Part shown: positions 13,001 through 25,743 of the stretch, piece after piece
Layout of the letters: each line of letters opens with the position of its first letter
How positions within the stretch are numbered: position 1 is the stretch's first letter
Notes under the pieces: model-generated
What the model saw: only the letters and a program-made list of their open reading frames with translations
Told to the model about the DNA's origin: nothing
Databases searched by the model: none
Translations under genes and position numbers: made by a program
From: Panopea generosa
Taxonomy: Eukaryota; Mollusca; Bivalvia; Adapedonta; Hiatellidae
DNA: 64,000 bases
Reading direction: 5' to 3'
NCBI GenBank assembly: GCA_029582155.1
Contig: CM055900.1
Coordinates: 48,325,736 to 48,389,735, forward strand

Positions 13001-16000
13001 AGCATATTGACATTGTGATTTTGTTGATATCTGGGTGGCCGGTGAAGGCATAATTACATTATGATTGGGTTGATGTCGGGGTGGCCGTTGTTGGCATAAT
13101 GACATTGTGGTTGTGTTGATGTCTGAGTGGCCGGTGTTGGCATAATGACATTGTGAGTGTGTTGATGTCTTGTGGACCGGTGTTGGCATAACGACATTGT
13201 GATTGTGTTGATGTCTGCGTGACCAGTGTTGGCATAGTGATATTGTGATTGTGGTGACGTCTGGTTGGCCGGTGTTGGCATACTGACATTGTGATTGTGT
13301 TGATGTCTGGGTGGCCGGTGTTGGCATAATGACATAGTGATTGTGTTGATGTCGGGGTGGCCGGTGTTGGCATATTGACATTTTGATTGTGTTGATATCT
13401 GGGTGGCCGGTGTTTGCATAATGACATAGTGATTATGGTGATGTCTGGGTTGCCGGTGTTGGCATACTGACATTGTGATTGTGTTGATGTCTGGGTGGCC
13501 GGTGTTGGCATGATTACATTGTGATTGTGTTGATGTCTGGTTGGCTGGTGTTGACATACTGACATTGTTTGATTATGTTGATGTCCAGTTGGCCGATGTT
13601 GGCATAATGACATTGCGATTGTATTAAAGTCTTGGTGGCCGGTGTTTGCATAATGACATTGTGATAGTGTTGATGTCTGGGTGGCCGGTGTAGGCACAAT
13701 AGCATTGTGATTGTGTTGATGTCTGGGTGGCCGGTGCTGGCAAAATGACATAGTGATGGTGTTGATGTCTGGGTGGCCGGTGTTGGCATAATGACATTGT
13801 GAGTGTGTTGATGTCTTGGTGGCCAGTATTGGCATAATGACATTGTGATTGTGTTGATTTCTGGGTGGCCGGTGCTGGCAGAATGACAATGTGATTATGT
13901 TGATATGTGGGAGGCCGGTGTTGGCCTTATGACATTGTGTTTGTGTTGATGTCTGCGTGGCCGGTGTTGGCATAATAAAATTTTGATTGTGTTGATGTCT
14001 TGGTGGCCTGTGTTGGCATAATTATATTGTAATTGTATTGATAACTGGGTGGGAGGTGTTGGCATAATGGCGTTGTGATTGTGGTGATATCTGGGTGGCC
14101 GGTGTTGGCATAATGACATTGTGATTGGTTTGATGTTTGGGTGGTCGGTGTTGGCATACTTACATTGTGATTGTGTTGATGTTTGGGTGGCCGGTGTTTG
14201 CATAATGACATTGCGATTGTGTTGCTGTATTGATGGCCGTGTTGTAATAATGACATTGTGTTTGTGTTGATATCTTTGTGGCCGCTGTTGGTATAATGTC
14301 ATAGCGATTGTGTTGATGTCTGGGTGACCGGTGTTGGTATACTGACATTGTGATTGTGTTGATGTCTAGGTGGCCGGTGTTGGTATATTGACATTGTGAT
14401 TGTGTTGATGTAGTAAGGGTGAGTAATGTTGGCATAATGACAATGTGATTGTTTTGATGTCTGGGTGGCAAGTGTTGGTATATGACATTTTGATTGTGTT
14501 GAAATCTTGGTGACCGGTGTTGGTATAATGACATTTTGGTTGTGTTGATTTCTTGGTGGGCAATGTTGGCATAATGAAATTGTGAGTGAGTTGATGTCTT
14601 GGTGGCCGGTGTTGGCATAATGGCATTTTGAGTGTGTTGATGTCTACGGGCCGGTGTTGGCATAATGACATTGTGATTGTGTTATTATCTGGGTTGCCAG
14701 TGTTGGCATAATGACAATTGCGATTGTGTTGATGTCTGAGTGACCGATGTGTGCATATTAACATTGTGATTGTGTTGATGTCTGGGTGGCCGGTGAAGGC
14801 TTAATAACATTGTGATTGTGTTGATATCTGGGTGGGCGGTATTCGCATAATGACATTGTGGTTGTGTTGATGTCTGAGTGGCTGGTGTTGGTATAACGAC
14901 ATTGTGAGTGTGTTGATGTCTTGTGGGCTGGTGTTGGCATAACGACGTTGTGATTGTGTTGATGTCTGTGTGGCCGTTGTCGGCAGAATGACATTGTGAT
15001 TGTGTTGATGTCTGCTTGACCGGAGTTACCATAGTGACATTGTGATTGTGTTGATGTCTGGGTGGCCGGTGTTGGCATACTGACATTGTGAATGTGTTAA
15101 TGTCTAGTTGGCCGGTGTTGTCATACTGACATTGTGATTGTGTTAATGTCTGGGTGGCCGGTGTTGGCATAATGACATAGTGATTGTGTTGATGTCGGGG
15201 TGGCCGGTTTTGGCATATTGACATTGTGATTGTGTTGATGTCTGGGTGGCCGGTGTTGGCATAATGACATTTTGATTGTGTTGATGTCTGGGTGGCCGGT
15301 GTTGTCATACTGACATTGTGATTGTTTTGATGTCTGGGTGGCCGGTGTTGGCATAATGACATTGTTTGATTATGTTGATATCTGGTTGGCCGGTGTTGTC
15401 ATACTGACATTGTGATTGTTTTTGATGTCTGTGTGGCCGGTGTTGGCATAATGACATTGTGATTGTGTTGATGTCTGGGTGGCCGATGTTGGTATAATGG
15501 CATTGTGATTACGTTGATACCTTGGTGACAGGTGTTTGGCATAATGGCATTATGATTGTGTTGTGTCTGGGTGGCAGGTATTGGTTTAATGACATTGTGG
15601 TTGTGTTGTTGTGTGGTTGGCCGGCGTTGGCACATTGACATTGTTTTAGTGATGATGTCTCGGTGGCCGGTGTTGGTATAATGCCATTGTGATTGTGCTG
15701 ATGTCTGTGTGGCCGATGTTGTTATAATGACATTGTTATTGTGTTGATGTCTGGGTGGCCGGTGTTGGCATGATTACATTGTGATTGTGTTGATGTCTGG
15801 TTGGCTGGTGTTGACATACTGACATTGTTTGATTATGTTGATGTCCAGTTGGCCGATGTTGGCATAATGACATTGCGATTGTATTAAAGTCTTGGTGGCC
15901 GGTGTTTGCATAATGACATTGTGATAGTGTTGATGTCTGGGTGGCCGGTGTAGGCACAATAGCATTGTGATTGTGTTGATGTCTGGGTGGCCGGTGCTGG

Positions 16001-19000
16001 CAAAATGACATAGTGATTGTGTTGATGTCTGGGTGGCCGGTGTTGGCATAATGACATTGTGAGTGTGTTGATGTCTTGGTGGCCAGTATTGGCATAATGA
16101 CATTGTGATTGTGTTGATTTCTGGGTGGCCGGTGCTGGCAGAATGACAATGTGATTATGTTGATATGTGGGAGGCCGGTGTTGGCCTTATGACATTGTGT
16201 TTGTGTTGATGTCTGCGTGGCCGGTGTTGGCATAATAAAATTTTGATTGTGTTGATGTCTTGGTGGCCTGTGTTGGCATAATTATATTGTAATTGTATTG
16301 ATAACTGGGTGGGAGGTGTTGGCATAATGGCGTTGTGATTGTGGTGATATCTGGGTGGCCGGTGTTGGCATAATGACATTGTGATTGGTTTGATGTTTGG
16401 GTGGTCGGTGTTGGCATACTTACATTGTGATTGTGTTGATGTTTGGGTGGCCGGTGTTTGCATAATGACATTGCGATTGTGTTGCTGTATTGATGGCCGT
16501 GTTGTAATAATGACATTGTGTTTGTGTTGATATCTTTGTGGCCGCTGTTGGTATAATGTCATAGCGATTGTGTTGATGTCTGGGTGACCGGTGTTGGTAT
16601 ACTGACATTGTGATTGTGTTGATGTCTAGGTGGCCGGTGTTGGTATATTGACATTGTGATTGTGTTGATGTAGTAAGGGTGAGTAATGTTGGCATAATGA
16701 CAATGTGATTGTTTTGATGTCTGGGTGGCAAGTGTTGGTATATGACATTTTGATTGTGTTGAAATCTTGGTGACCGGTGTTGGTATAATGACATTTTGGT
16801 TGTGTTGATTTCTTGGTGGGCAATGTTGGCATAATGAAATTGTGAGTGAGTTGATGTCTTGGTGGCCGGTGTTGGCATAATGGCATTTTGAGTGTGTTGA
16901 TGTCTACGGGCCGGTGTTGGCATAATGACATTGTGATTGTGTTATTATCTGGGTTGCCAGTGTTGGCATAATGACAATTGTGATTGTGTTGATGTCTGAG
17001 TGACCGATGTGTGCATATTAACATTGTGATTGTGTTGATGTCTGGGTGGCCGGTGAAGGCTTAATAACATTGTGATTGTGTTGATATCTGGGTGGGCGGT
17101 ATTCGCATAATGACATTGTGGTTGTGTTGATGTCTGAGTGGCTGGTGTTGGTATAACGACATTGTGAGTGTGTTGATGTCTTGTGGGCTGGTGTTGGCAT
17201 AACGACGTTGTGATTGTGTTGATGTCTGTGTGGCCGTTGTCGGCAGAATGACATTGTGATTGTGTTGATGTCTGCTTGACCGGAGTTACCATAGTGACAT
17301 TGTGATTGTGTTGATGTCTGGGTGGCCGGTGTTGGCATACTGACATTGTGAATGTGTTAATGTCTAGTTGGCCGGTGTTGTCATACTGACATTGTGATTG
17401 TGTTAATGTCTGGGTTGCCGGTGTTGGCATAATGACATAGTGATTGTGTTGATGTCGGGGTGGCCGGTTTTGGCATATTGACATTGTGATTGTGTTGATG
17501 TCTGGGTGGCCGGTGTTGGCATAATGACATTTTGATTGTGTTGATGTCTGGGTGGCCGGTGTTGTCATACTGACATTGTGATTGTTTTGATGTCTGGGTG
17601 GCCGGTGTTGGCATAATGACATTGTTTGATTATGTTGATATCTGGTTGGCCGGTGTTGTCATACTGACATTGTGATTGTTTTTGATGTCTGTGTGGCCGG
17701 TGTTGGCATAATGACATTGTGATTGTGTTGATGTCTGGGTGGCCGATGTTGGTATAATGGCATTGTGATTACGTTGATACCTTGGTGACAGGTGTTTGGC
17801 ATAATGGCATTATGACTGTGTTGTGTCTGGGTGGCAGGTATTGGTTTAATGACATTGTGGTTGTGTTGTTGTGTGGTTGGCCGGCGTTGGCACATTGACA
17901 TTGTTTTAGTGATGATGTCTCGGTGGCCGGTGTTGGTATAATGCCATTGTGATTGTGCTGATGTCTGTGTGGCCGATGTTGTTATAATGACATTGTTATT
18001 GTGTTGATGTCTGTGTGGCCGATGTTGGTAAAAAGACATTGTGATTGTGTTGATACTGTTAACTACGTATCTATGGCATGATATCCAATGCGTAAACGCT
18101 TAGAATAATATTTCAGAAACCATATAACAGAAAAAAATATAAAAGGACGATAAACACCATGTCCTAAATTACTTGTATACTGTATATATTGATAAAAAAA
18201 TAGCATATACCACCAAATCAATGCCTTTTTAGCGTCTATACAAAATGTATCTAATTAAATCTTAGATAGATATATTGTTTGGAATAAAAATAAGAGGACA
18301 ACGAGGGCCTGAATCGCTCTACTGCCAAAAAATGTTGTAAATGTAAATTTCTCTTCAACACATCTTTAAGGGGGCCTCATTACAATGCTACATGTAAAAT
18401 ATCTAAGGTCTAAGCCTTGAACTTTCACTGAAAATGTTTATAAAGTTTCGCTTAAAAATTCTTACACGTCCTGTGGCGAATGACACTAGTTCAAGAACTT
18501 TTCCAAGATCTTGTGGTTATATAACTACTGTGCAAGTTTGGTTAATATTCAATGGAATGTGAAGATGCTATCGCCTCTACAAGAAAAAGATTAACGGACG
18601 GATGGATGGCTGACTGACGGACGGATGAATGACGGACAATTTACCATGATATAAGCCCTGCTGGCCTCTGGCCAGTAGATCTAAAAAGTTTATTAATTAA
18701 TGTATCACCTTATACAGAACAAAGTCCAGGACGGAAGAGTCAACTTCCAGATTACTGGATAACGTTCCGTTGTAGTGTATCTCTTTCAAATATGTTTTCG
18801 TTATGCTGGTATCTAAAACATATAACCTGGAAAACAACTTATTTAAATGTATTGATAACAATTACACAAAAAACCGAAAGAGCATCAAATATTTGAATTA
18901 CATTGATATATTTACATAAGTATATAATTACAGTTTTATTTCGCATCCTTGTATATTGAATAAAGTAAGGGGATTGGCAAACTTAATATTTTTTAAGTTT

Positions 19001-20194
19001 CAAGTTTACTATTATCCCCCGAATAAGCTTATATCTTATACTAGAATTATAGCTGAGGATTATAGCATAAAGTATTAACTCTTTACACTTATTATAGTAA
19101 CTTAGTACATGTAGTTTTTGAGTTTATGTATGGTCGTTACACGTACAAACACGTTTTAAAATTCAACGCCGAGGTTGAAGAATGTCATGACTCTTGCCTT
19201 TCAATTTATTTTGGGGTGAGAATGTTTCTTCTTTTAACAATGTACGCTATATTTTCTTCAGGACAACACTACTTTAAGCAAATTGAATTTAAATGAAGGT
19301 ACCGTATTCAGAACAAAGACTCACGTTTCGTATTTGATATCATGATACATATGTGTAGGATTGGTGAAATCTTCCTCTAGTACAAGCTCTTTAATATCTT
19401 GATCTTTCAATCCAAGGGTTGTATACGCTATCTTGTTTTGTCCTACAATCCACATTAATTTACTGCGAAGTAAAAACAAAGTAAATATTGAAATGAAAAT
19501 TGCAAAAAGTTGATAAATATATATTTTTTTATAAATTTGATGTAACTGTCTAATATTAATTACATATTGTATATACTTACATACTTTATTTATAAAAGAA
19601 ATTTGATATATTTTCATCTTATTTTAGTACTAAAATGACAAATGTACAACATATATGCATGGGTTTTATTACTCTTTTTCAAAAACAATAAGAAAATTGG
19701 GTTTGATACATATGGTAGGCTGCTAAAATCCGGATCTTCATTTGTTAATTCATTACTTATTGGTCATATTTATACTTATTATGTGTTTGAAAGGAATGTA
19801 AAATGTATGTTTTTTATATAAAAGCAAAATGTCAATTGTTTGCATTACATCTTTTAAAACTATTTTTTTAGTCATATATCGCATGACGTTAATTTTTCAC
19901 GATGTCGACATTTTACAATGCTAAGGTCAGAACGGCGAATCTAGGTTAATACAAAATTGATTGGTTTATAACAATTAACATATATTACACACTCTTCATG
20001 TGGCACGGCTACAAGGTCTCGTGGTCTGGTACCCGAAGGCATCTCTCTCATCGACGTGCTTCCGGTATCTGGGTTCAGGAGCCATATACTAGCATTTACG
20101 TTACCATCACCACCGATTGCATAGTAAATATTGTTATTCTTCCAGTCAAAAGTGATATCTAGAGGGAGTAAATATATAATGATAATAAAAATAC

Positions 20195-20238
<44 letters not shown>

Positions 20239-23200
20239 TGATAACTATAATGTTAAATCGGATATGTTAAATTAAACAAATGCTGGCTTCAATGATAGCT
20301 TTTTAAAAAATCCAACCCATAATGAATTATATGAAAACCGTTTGCATAAACATAAAGATTTAGTTTCGGTCTTGATAATTTGTAATTTTCACTAATTAAT
20401 TATGTTTGTAAAATATACATTACTTTACGCGTAAATAATCGACCATACTTAATGGTATCGACTACATAATTTTCCAAATAAATATGTTTGTATACTATTA
20501 TATGTAAAACAATTTTTAAAATAAATTGTATATGTTCGTTTTTTTTTACAAAACAAGGACTACAAATTGACTTTTAATTAACTTTTATTTCAATTATGTG
20601 CCGATATTTTGTTGAACATATTCCACTGACTGTACTATTTTGCAACGTATGTTTGACATAGAAGAGATAAACCTATCAAATGGTTACATTAACAGTAACA
20701 ATTAAGTGTCATTCTAGCTGCTTTAACTGAGACATATAGACAAAATCTCGAAACAAATATTTCCATTTACTGCTGCAGCCTATTATTTTAACTAACAATA
20801 CAATACAGCATCTATTATTCACAAAAATACATAACAACATGCAAATTTGTAAAGTGTAATGGGTTGGACGGTAAATAACGTTAACAGCATAGATTTCAAA
20901 AACATTTCAAATTTATAAAATGGTAAAAAGAGCACCATGTTCGTTAATCTTAGCGGGGAAGTTTCACGAAATACGTAACATATTCAATTAATTTGACTTT
21001 CACTATTTTATAGCATTCGTACATGTAGTTCAGTAGATTTTCTTTTCATAATTAAAATATTTACATTCGCTATTCAGCGAATGATACAAGTTATAAAATT
21101 ATTATGGGAATATACATGTAACGGCAAAACTAATTAATTAGAATTTTAGTAGGGGCAGTTATTCTGTTTATCAATAGAAAGTCCATATCAAGCAATTGAT
21201 TACAAAACTTTCACACGGCATAAAATTGTCACACACTAATTGATTTCATGAAGTTTTTAATGATATCCTTAACTAACAGTATTGTTAATATAGTAATTTG
21301 TAAGTATTATGATTTGACGTGTTTACCTACCATGTATGTCCTGATTCGACTGCGCCAAGAGCGTTCTCCTTACTGGGTCTGCCGTTGTATTATCTATAGG
21401 AACACTAAGGAAAAACAAACGTATTGTTATAAGTAGCGATGGAATTTCATCTCTTTTAAATTGAGGATTATGCCATTTTGAAAAAACTGCGAGTTATATA
21501 TTATTTCATTGCATCTAGTTTTATTGTTGAGTATAAATCTTGGTAGAAAATTGTAACTGGGAAATATGCACCACGACTCACATGTGGGAGGTAAGAGCTC
21601 TTCCGACCGCATAATAAACTATCTGATCACGGAGGACCGAAATGGGATTCCGTTAACCATATTTATAATTTAGTTAATTTATTATCATTTATTACTCCTT
21701 TACAGTGCTTAACCATGAACAACAGTAATTTACCCTTAGCTAGCGTTTGGCTTTACGCATTCTTCAGGGAAGAATCTATACAAGATATGTACGAGGGTCA
21801 TTCAATATATAATGCAACCTATTAATTATCTCTAAAACTACTAATAGTATTGTGATGAAACTTGATATGCTATTAAATTAACCACCGAAATACCGATCAA
21901 ACTTTTACGTTCAGACAGAAGATTGACATGTGAAGAAATAACACAGGAATTTGACATTAGTATGGGACATGTTCATTCATTTATTCGGAATCGTTAAAAA
22001 ATGCGTAAAGTTTCCGCACGATGGGTGTCCAATCGCTTAACGTCGAATCAAATTGAACTTCGCTTGAGTTGCGGCCAACCTACTTTCGATCTTCAAGCAC
22101 GAGGACGGGATTTTCTTTCAAAAATCAGACGAGACGTGGATTAAATCATACGAACCAGAGATGAAGCGACAATCGGCCGGGTGGCAAAACCTGAACTCAC
22201 CGAGACCGGCAAAGTTCCGTCGGGTTCAAGGAAAAATAAAGCAACTGATGATATTCGCGTATGATATTCACGAAGTTCTGACAAGTCACATGGTTCCAGT
22301 CAGTGAAACGGTCAACAGCATATACTTCAAGGAGTACATTAAAAATGCCTACGATCAGCCATACATAAAAACCGCCCAGAACTATTGCGAGCCGGTCCAA
22401 TCATACTTTATGACAACGCGACACCGCATACATCACACATTTGCGGAATATGAACGGAAAAAGCTAGACCATCCTCCATATTCTCCTGACATTAGTCCCT
22501 GTGATTATTACTTATTTCCAAGACTTAAAGACAATATGAGAGGAATTCGATTCGCTGACCTAGAGGAGATTGAAATTGCCGTGGCCGAGCAGGTAAGAGT
22601 ATATTATCGCGATTGCCTAGCAACGGGAATAGAAGATCTGCCGAAGCGATGTACATCAGCCATTGACCACAGGGGGGATAACTTTGAGGGATATAGTACG
22701 GTATTTACATTTATTTTCATAAACGATTTATGTGATATGTTTTATTATATATTGAATGACCCTCGTATATAGCATTCTTATATATTTACAATATACATAA
22801 TACCAGCTCACTTGCAAACAGAGCAATGTGATCTCTTGCAATATTTGACAATTAAAAAATAAAGATTAATATTTAATGATACTCGTTTGCCATTTATTTC
22901 AAAACAACAAGTTTCACCGAATAGTATGTATATATCCGAATATAATATATATGTCCGAATATGATACATATGTCATTAGTAATATACATTATATTCGGAC
23001 ATATTTACAGTATTCAGATATCGTATATTATTTGAATGTTTTGTCATTTTGCATATCCATAAACATGTCACATGACGTCATTATTATTATTAAAATGGCC
23101 ATACATAAATAGTAATTTTTAAAATATTTTTTTGTATCATTTGATATTAAAAAGAGGATTATATACCCCGTAACATACCGTTAATAAAGTTCCATTGTTG

Positions 23201-25676
23201 GAACGACGACGATGCTTACATGGTACCTGAGTGCACTGATTGTTATTTCAACTTGAGGCAAACGTCACGCGAAACTCATGGAAATATTACGTCACATGTC
23301 AAAATCTTGGCGCCATTGAAATGTAAATTTGCGTATGTTTCCCCGGCATACTTCAGTATATACTCAATTACCTCCAGATGATACTCCAGAAGAATTAAAT
23401 TTGGTTTGATTGATATTGACTACAAATGTTGATGTAACAACTATAACAAGTGTGTTTTCCTTGCGAACATAAATCCATTGTAACTGTATTGTTTATCTAG
23501 ACCGATTACAGTTATAATGTCAATTTCTTCTTTACATTACAGTTGGTATATCGCCTAACACAAATATCATTTTATTTCATAAGAGGACAGATAAAAAACA
23601 ATATTCTTACCTGTATATAAATTTGCTGATGGAGAAATAGACCTCCCGTGTAGCCATATTAATGTCCATGGAAGTGATCGTTTCATTTGCTGATCCTTTA
23701 TAAAAACACACAGGCGTGTAGTCATGGTGATCGGCAACGATCTTTACGTTGATCTTGCATACATCAGCTCCCGTGTTTATAATGACAGCGTGATGGAATA
23801 TACCTCCAACTTCTGTTAAACATTAAAACAGCATATACGAGTACATGATAAAATTGATATAATTATCAAGTGGCTTCTTGCCGCTCCTAAAGAAGTTATC
23901 TTGTATGATTTTGAAGGGGCTTAAGAAGTTATATATGGCATATCCAACGTTATTGGTGAATAAAGACCTCAGATGAATCTCTGAATAAAGGTTTTGACTG
24001 AGCTAGCTCGAATTCGCGACCTCCGTGGTAGAAGGCACGTGATCTTTAGACCAAAACGGTCTAAACTGCTCAGCAATGGATGACGCTCACAATATGACAT
24101 TTTGATAGCTGCATTATGAAGTGTGAAAAAAGATATAAACATGCGATTGAGGAAAGCATTTCTGAAATATATATACTATACGTACACGCATACGTCGTAT
24201 TAAAAAACACCTGTATTATAGTGTTTTATTGGTATGGCAGTTCTGTTTCTAACAGGACAGGGTCCAATAACAGTACATGTTAAATGTGTTAAAATATAGC
24301 TAACATTGGAAAACGCAAATCAACTGTTCGGGCTGAAACGCTTGTAGACATTGGTTTGTTTGAAATTTCATGTCCAAAATGATGAAATAATACATTATGC
24401 ATTTCTTTTAATAGCTGATCGTTATTGTCGTTATCTGTTGAAAGTAGTAATATCTGTTACACGTCCGCGCTGATTATAGTCCTAGTTTATGGGAATTGTA
24501 TCGACAACCTACCTTTACAGTGTATTCCATCAACGGTTAATACAGATCCAGTTCTGCACACACACGTGGCCTTGTCTGGCTCGTTTACACACATATCTTG
24601 GCATTTTATGGATAGGGCTGCGCAGTGATCTAGTTGTATGTTAAAAGAAGTTTTAGATGAGTAAAAACATCAATTAACCTACTCTAATTCGAAAACTTTC
24701 GAAAACCCGTTCAGACTGGAACCTTTGCAAATGGTTTTAGTTAAAACATAACATATATTACATTACAAAGTGAGCGTATGAATCATATAGAACATATATC
24801 AATATATCACATAAAGGCTATATAGTTTACATGTATCAATATATCACATAAAAGCTATATAGTTTGCATATATCAATATATCACATAAAAGATATATAGT
24901 GTACATGTATCGATATATCACATAAAAGCTATATAATTTACATGTTTCGATATGTTGTTAGTGTATGGTGTTTACCGTAGTTTTCAACAATTTTCGCGAC
25001 GGTGTCTATTTTAAGTGCTTCTATACGGTAGAAGCATGCAATAGACACATGGTATGATACCCCACCCAGTCACATTATACTGGCACCGGGCCGACTAAAA
25101 GCAAAACAGTTTCTAGCACCAATTCTTTGGTATGACCAGGTCGAGATCCGCGACCTTTCGCTTGCAAGGTCAACCGCTTTACCCTTAGACCCCTGTTTCG
25201 ATGGGAGAAGTAAATGTAACATATGAAGTTTATTCCTTATATTAATAATAGTAATGCACCCAGTCTATACAACATGTCCTACTTATTGATTACCCAGTAT
25301 CTTAAACCGACACATTAACCACTGTTTGTTTAAATCGGTAATGGAACAGCAAAATATATGTTATATACATGTTTATAATTTGACTTCAATTCGGGAGAGG
25401 TTTAGGCAGGCAGTTTAACAAAGAAGTCATTAGAAGCGAGTTAAAAAGTGGGTTTCCACAGTGTGTACTTTATACATGTGTGCTCAATTTACGTTGATTG
25501 TGACTAACTTAATTAATCGTTATTTTTCTGGTTATACTGACATAGATAAATGAATATTGGTTTTCCATTTGTCCAAATTTATTGAAGATTATTAAAGAAA
25601 ATAAAAGTTGGACTTGTGTGTTATTTCACCTATTCATATTTATTAACTAAACAGACAAAAACATTACAACGTAACA

Positions 25677-25743
<67 letters not shown>

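Larger units (their letters stand above)
8455..18055. repeat. Large 46-bp minisatellite filling LRP-like intron 12
   Basis: About 208 tandem units of 46 bp. On the plus strand a typical unit runs TGACATTGTGATTGTGTTGA, TGTCTGGGTGGCCGGTGTTG, GCATAA; variants replace GGCCGGT by GGTAGGT. One unit counts 17 G, 17 T, 7 A and 5 C, so strands are strongly asymmetric. Because 46 is not a multiple of 3 and the minus strand of the common unit has no stop in any frame, open frames of up to about 300 codons run through the array; they shift through all three frames every 138 bp, lack splice or start context, and are not taken as genes. The array fills most of the 10.4-kb intron between exons 12 and 13. 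Confidence 0.97.

Noticed and set aside
8442..18039. Dozens of overlapping minus-strand open frames of 70-304 codons rich in H, Q, T and P
   Set aside because: They all lie in the 46-bp minisatellite, overlap one another in three frames and repeat with the array; no start, splice or codon evidence separates any one of them.
21394..21404. Use of the nearer AG (CCTATAG) as the exon 9 acceptor
   Set aside because: It shifts the phase against exon 8 and brings a stop; the upstream CCTTAG keeps the frame open on both sides.
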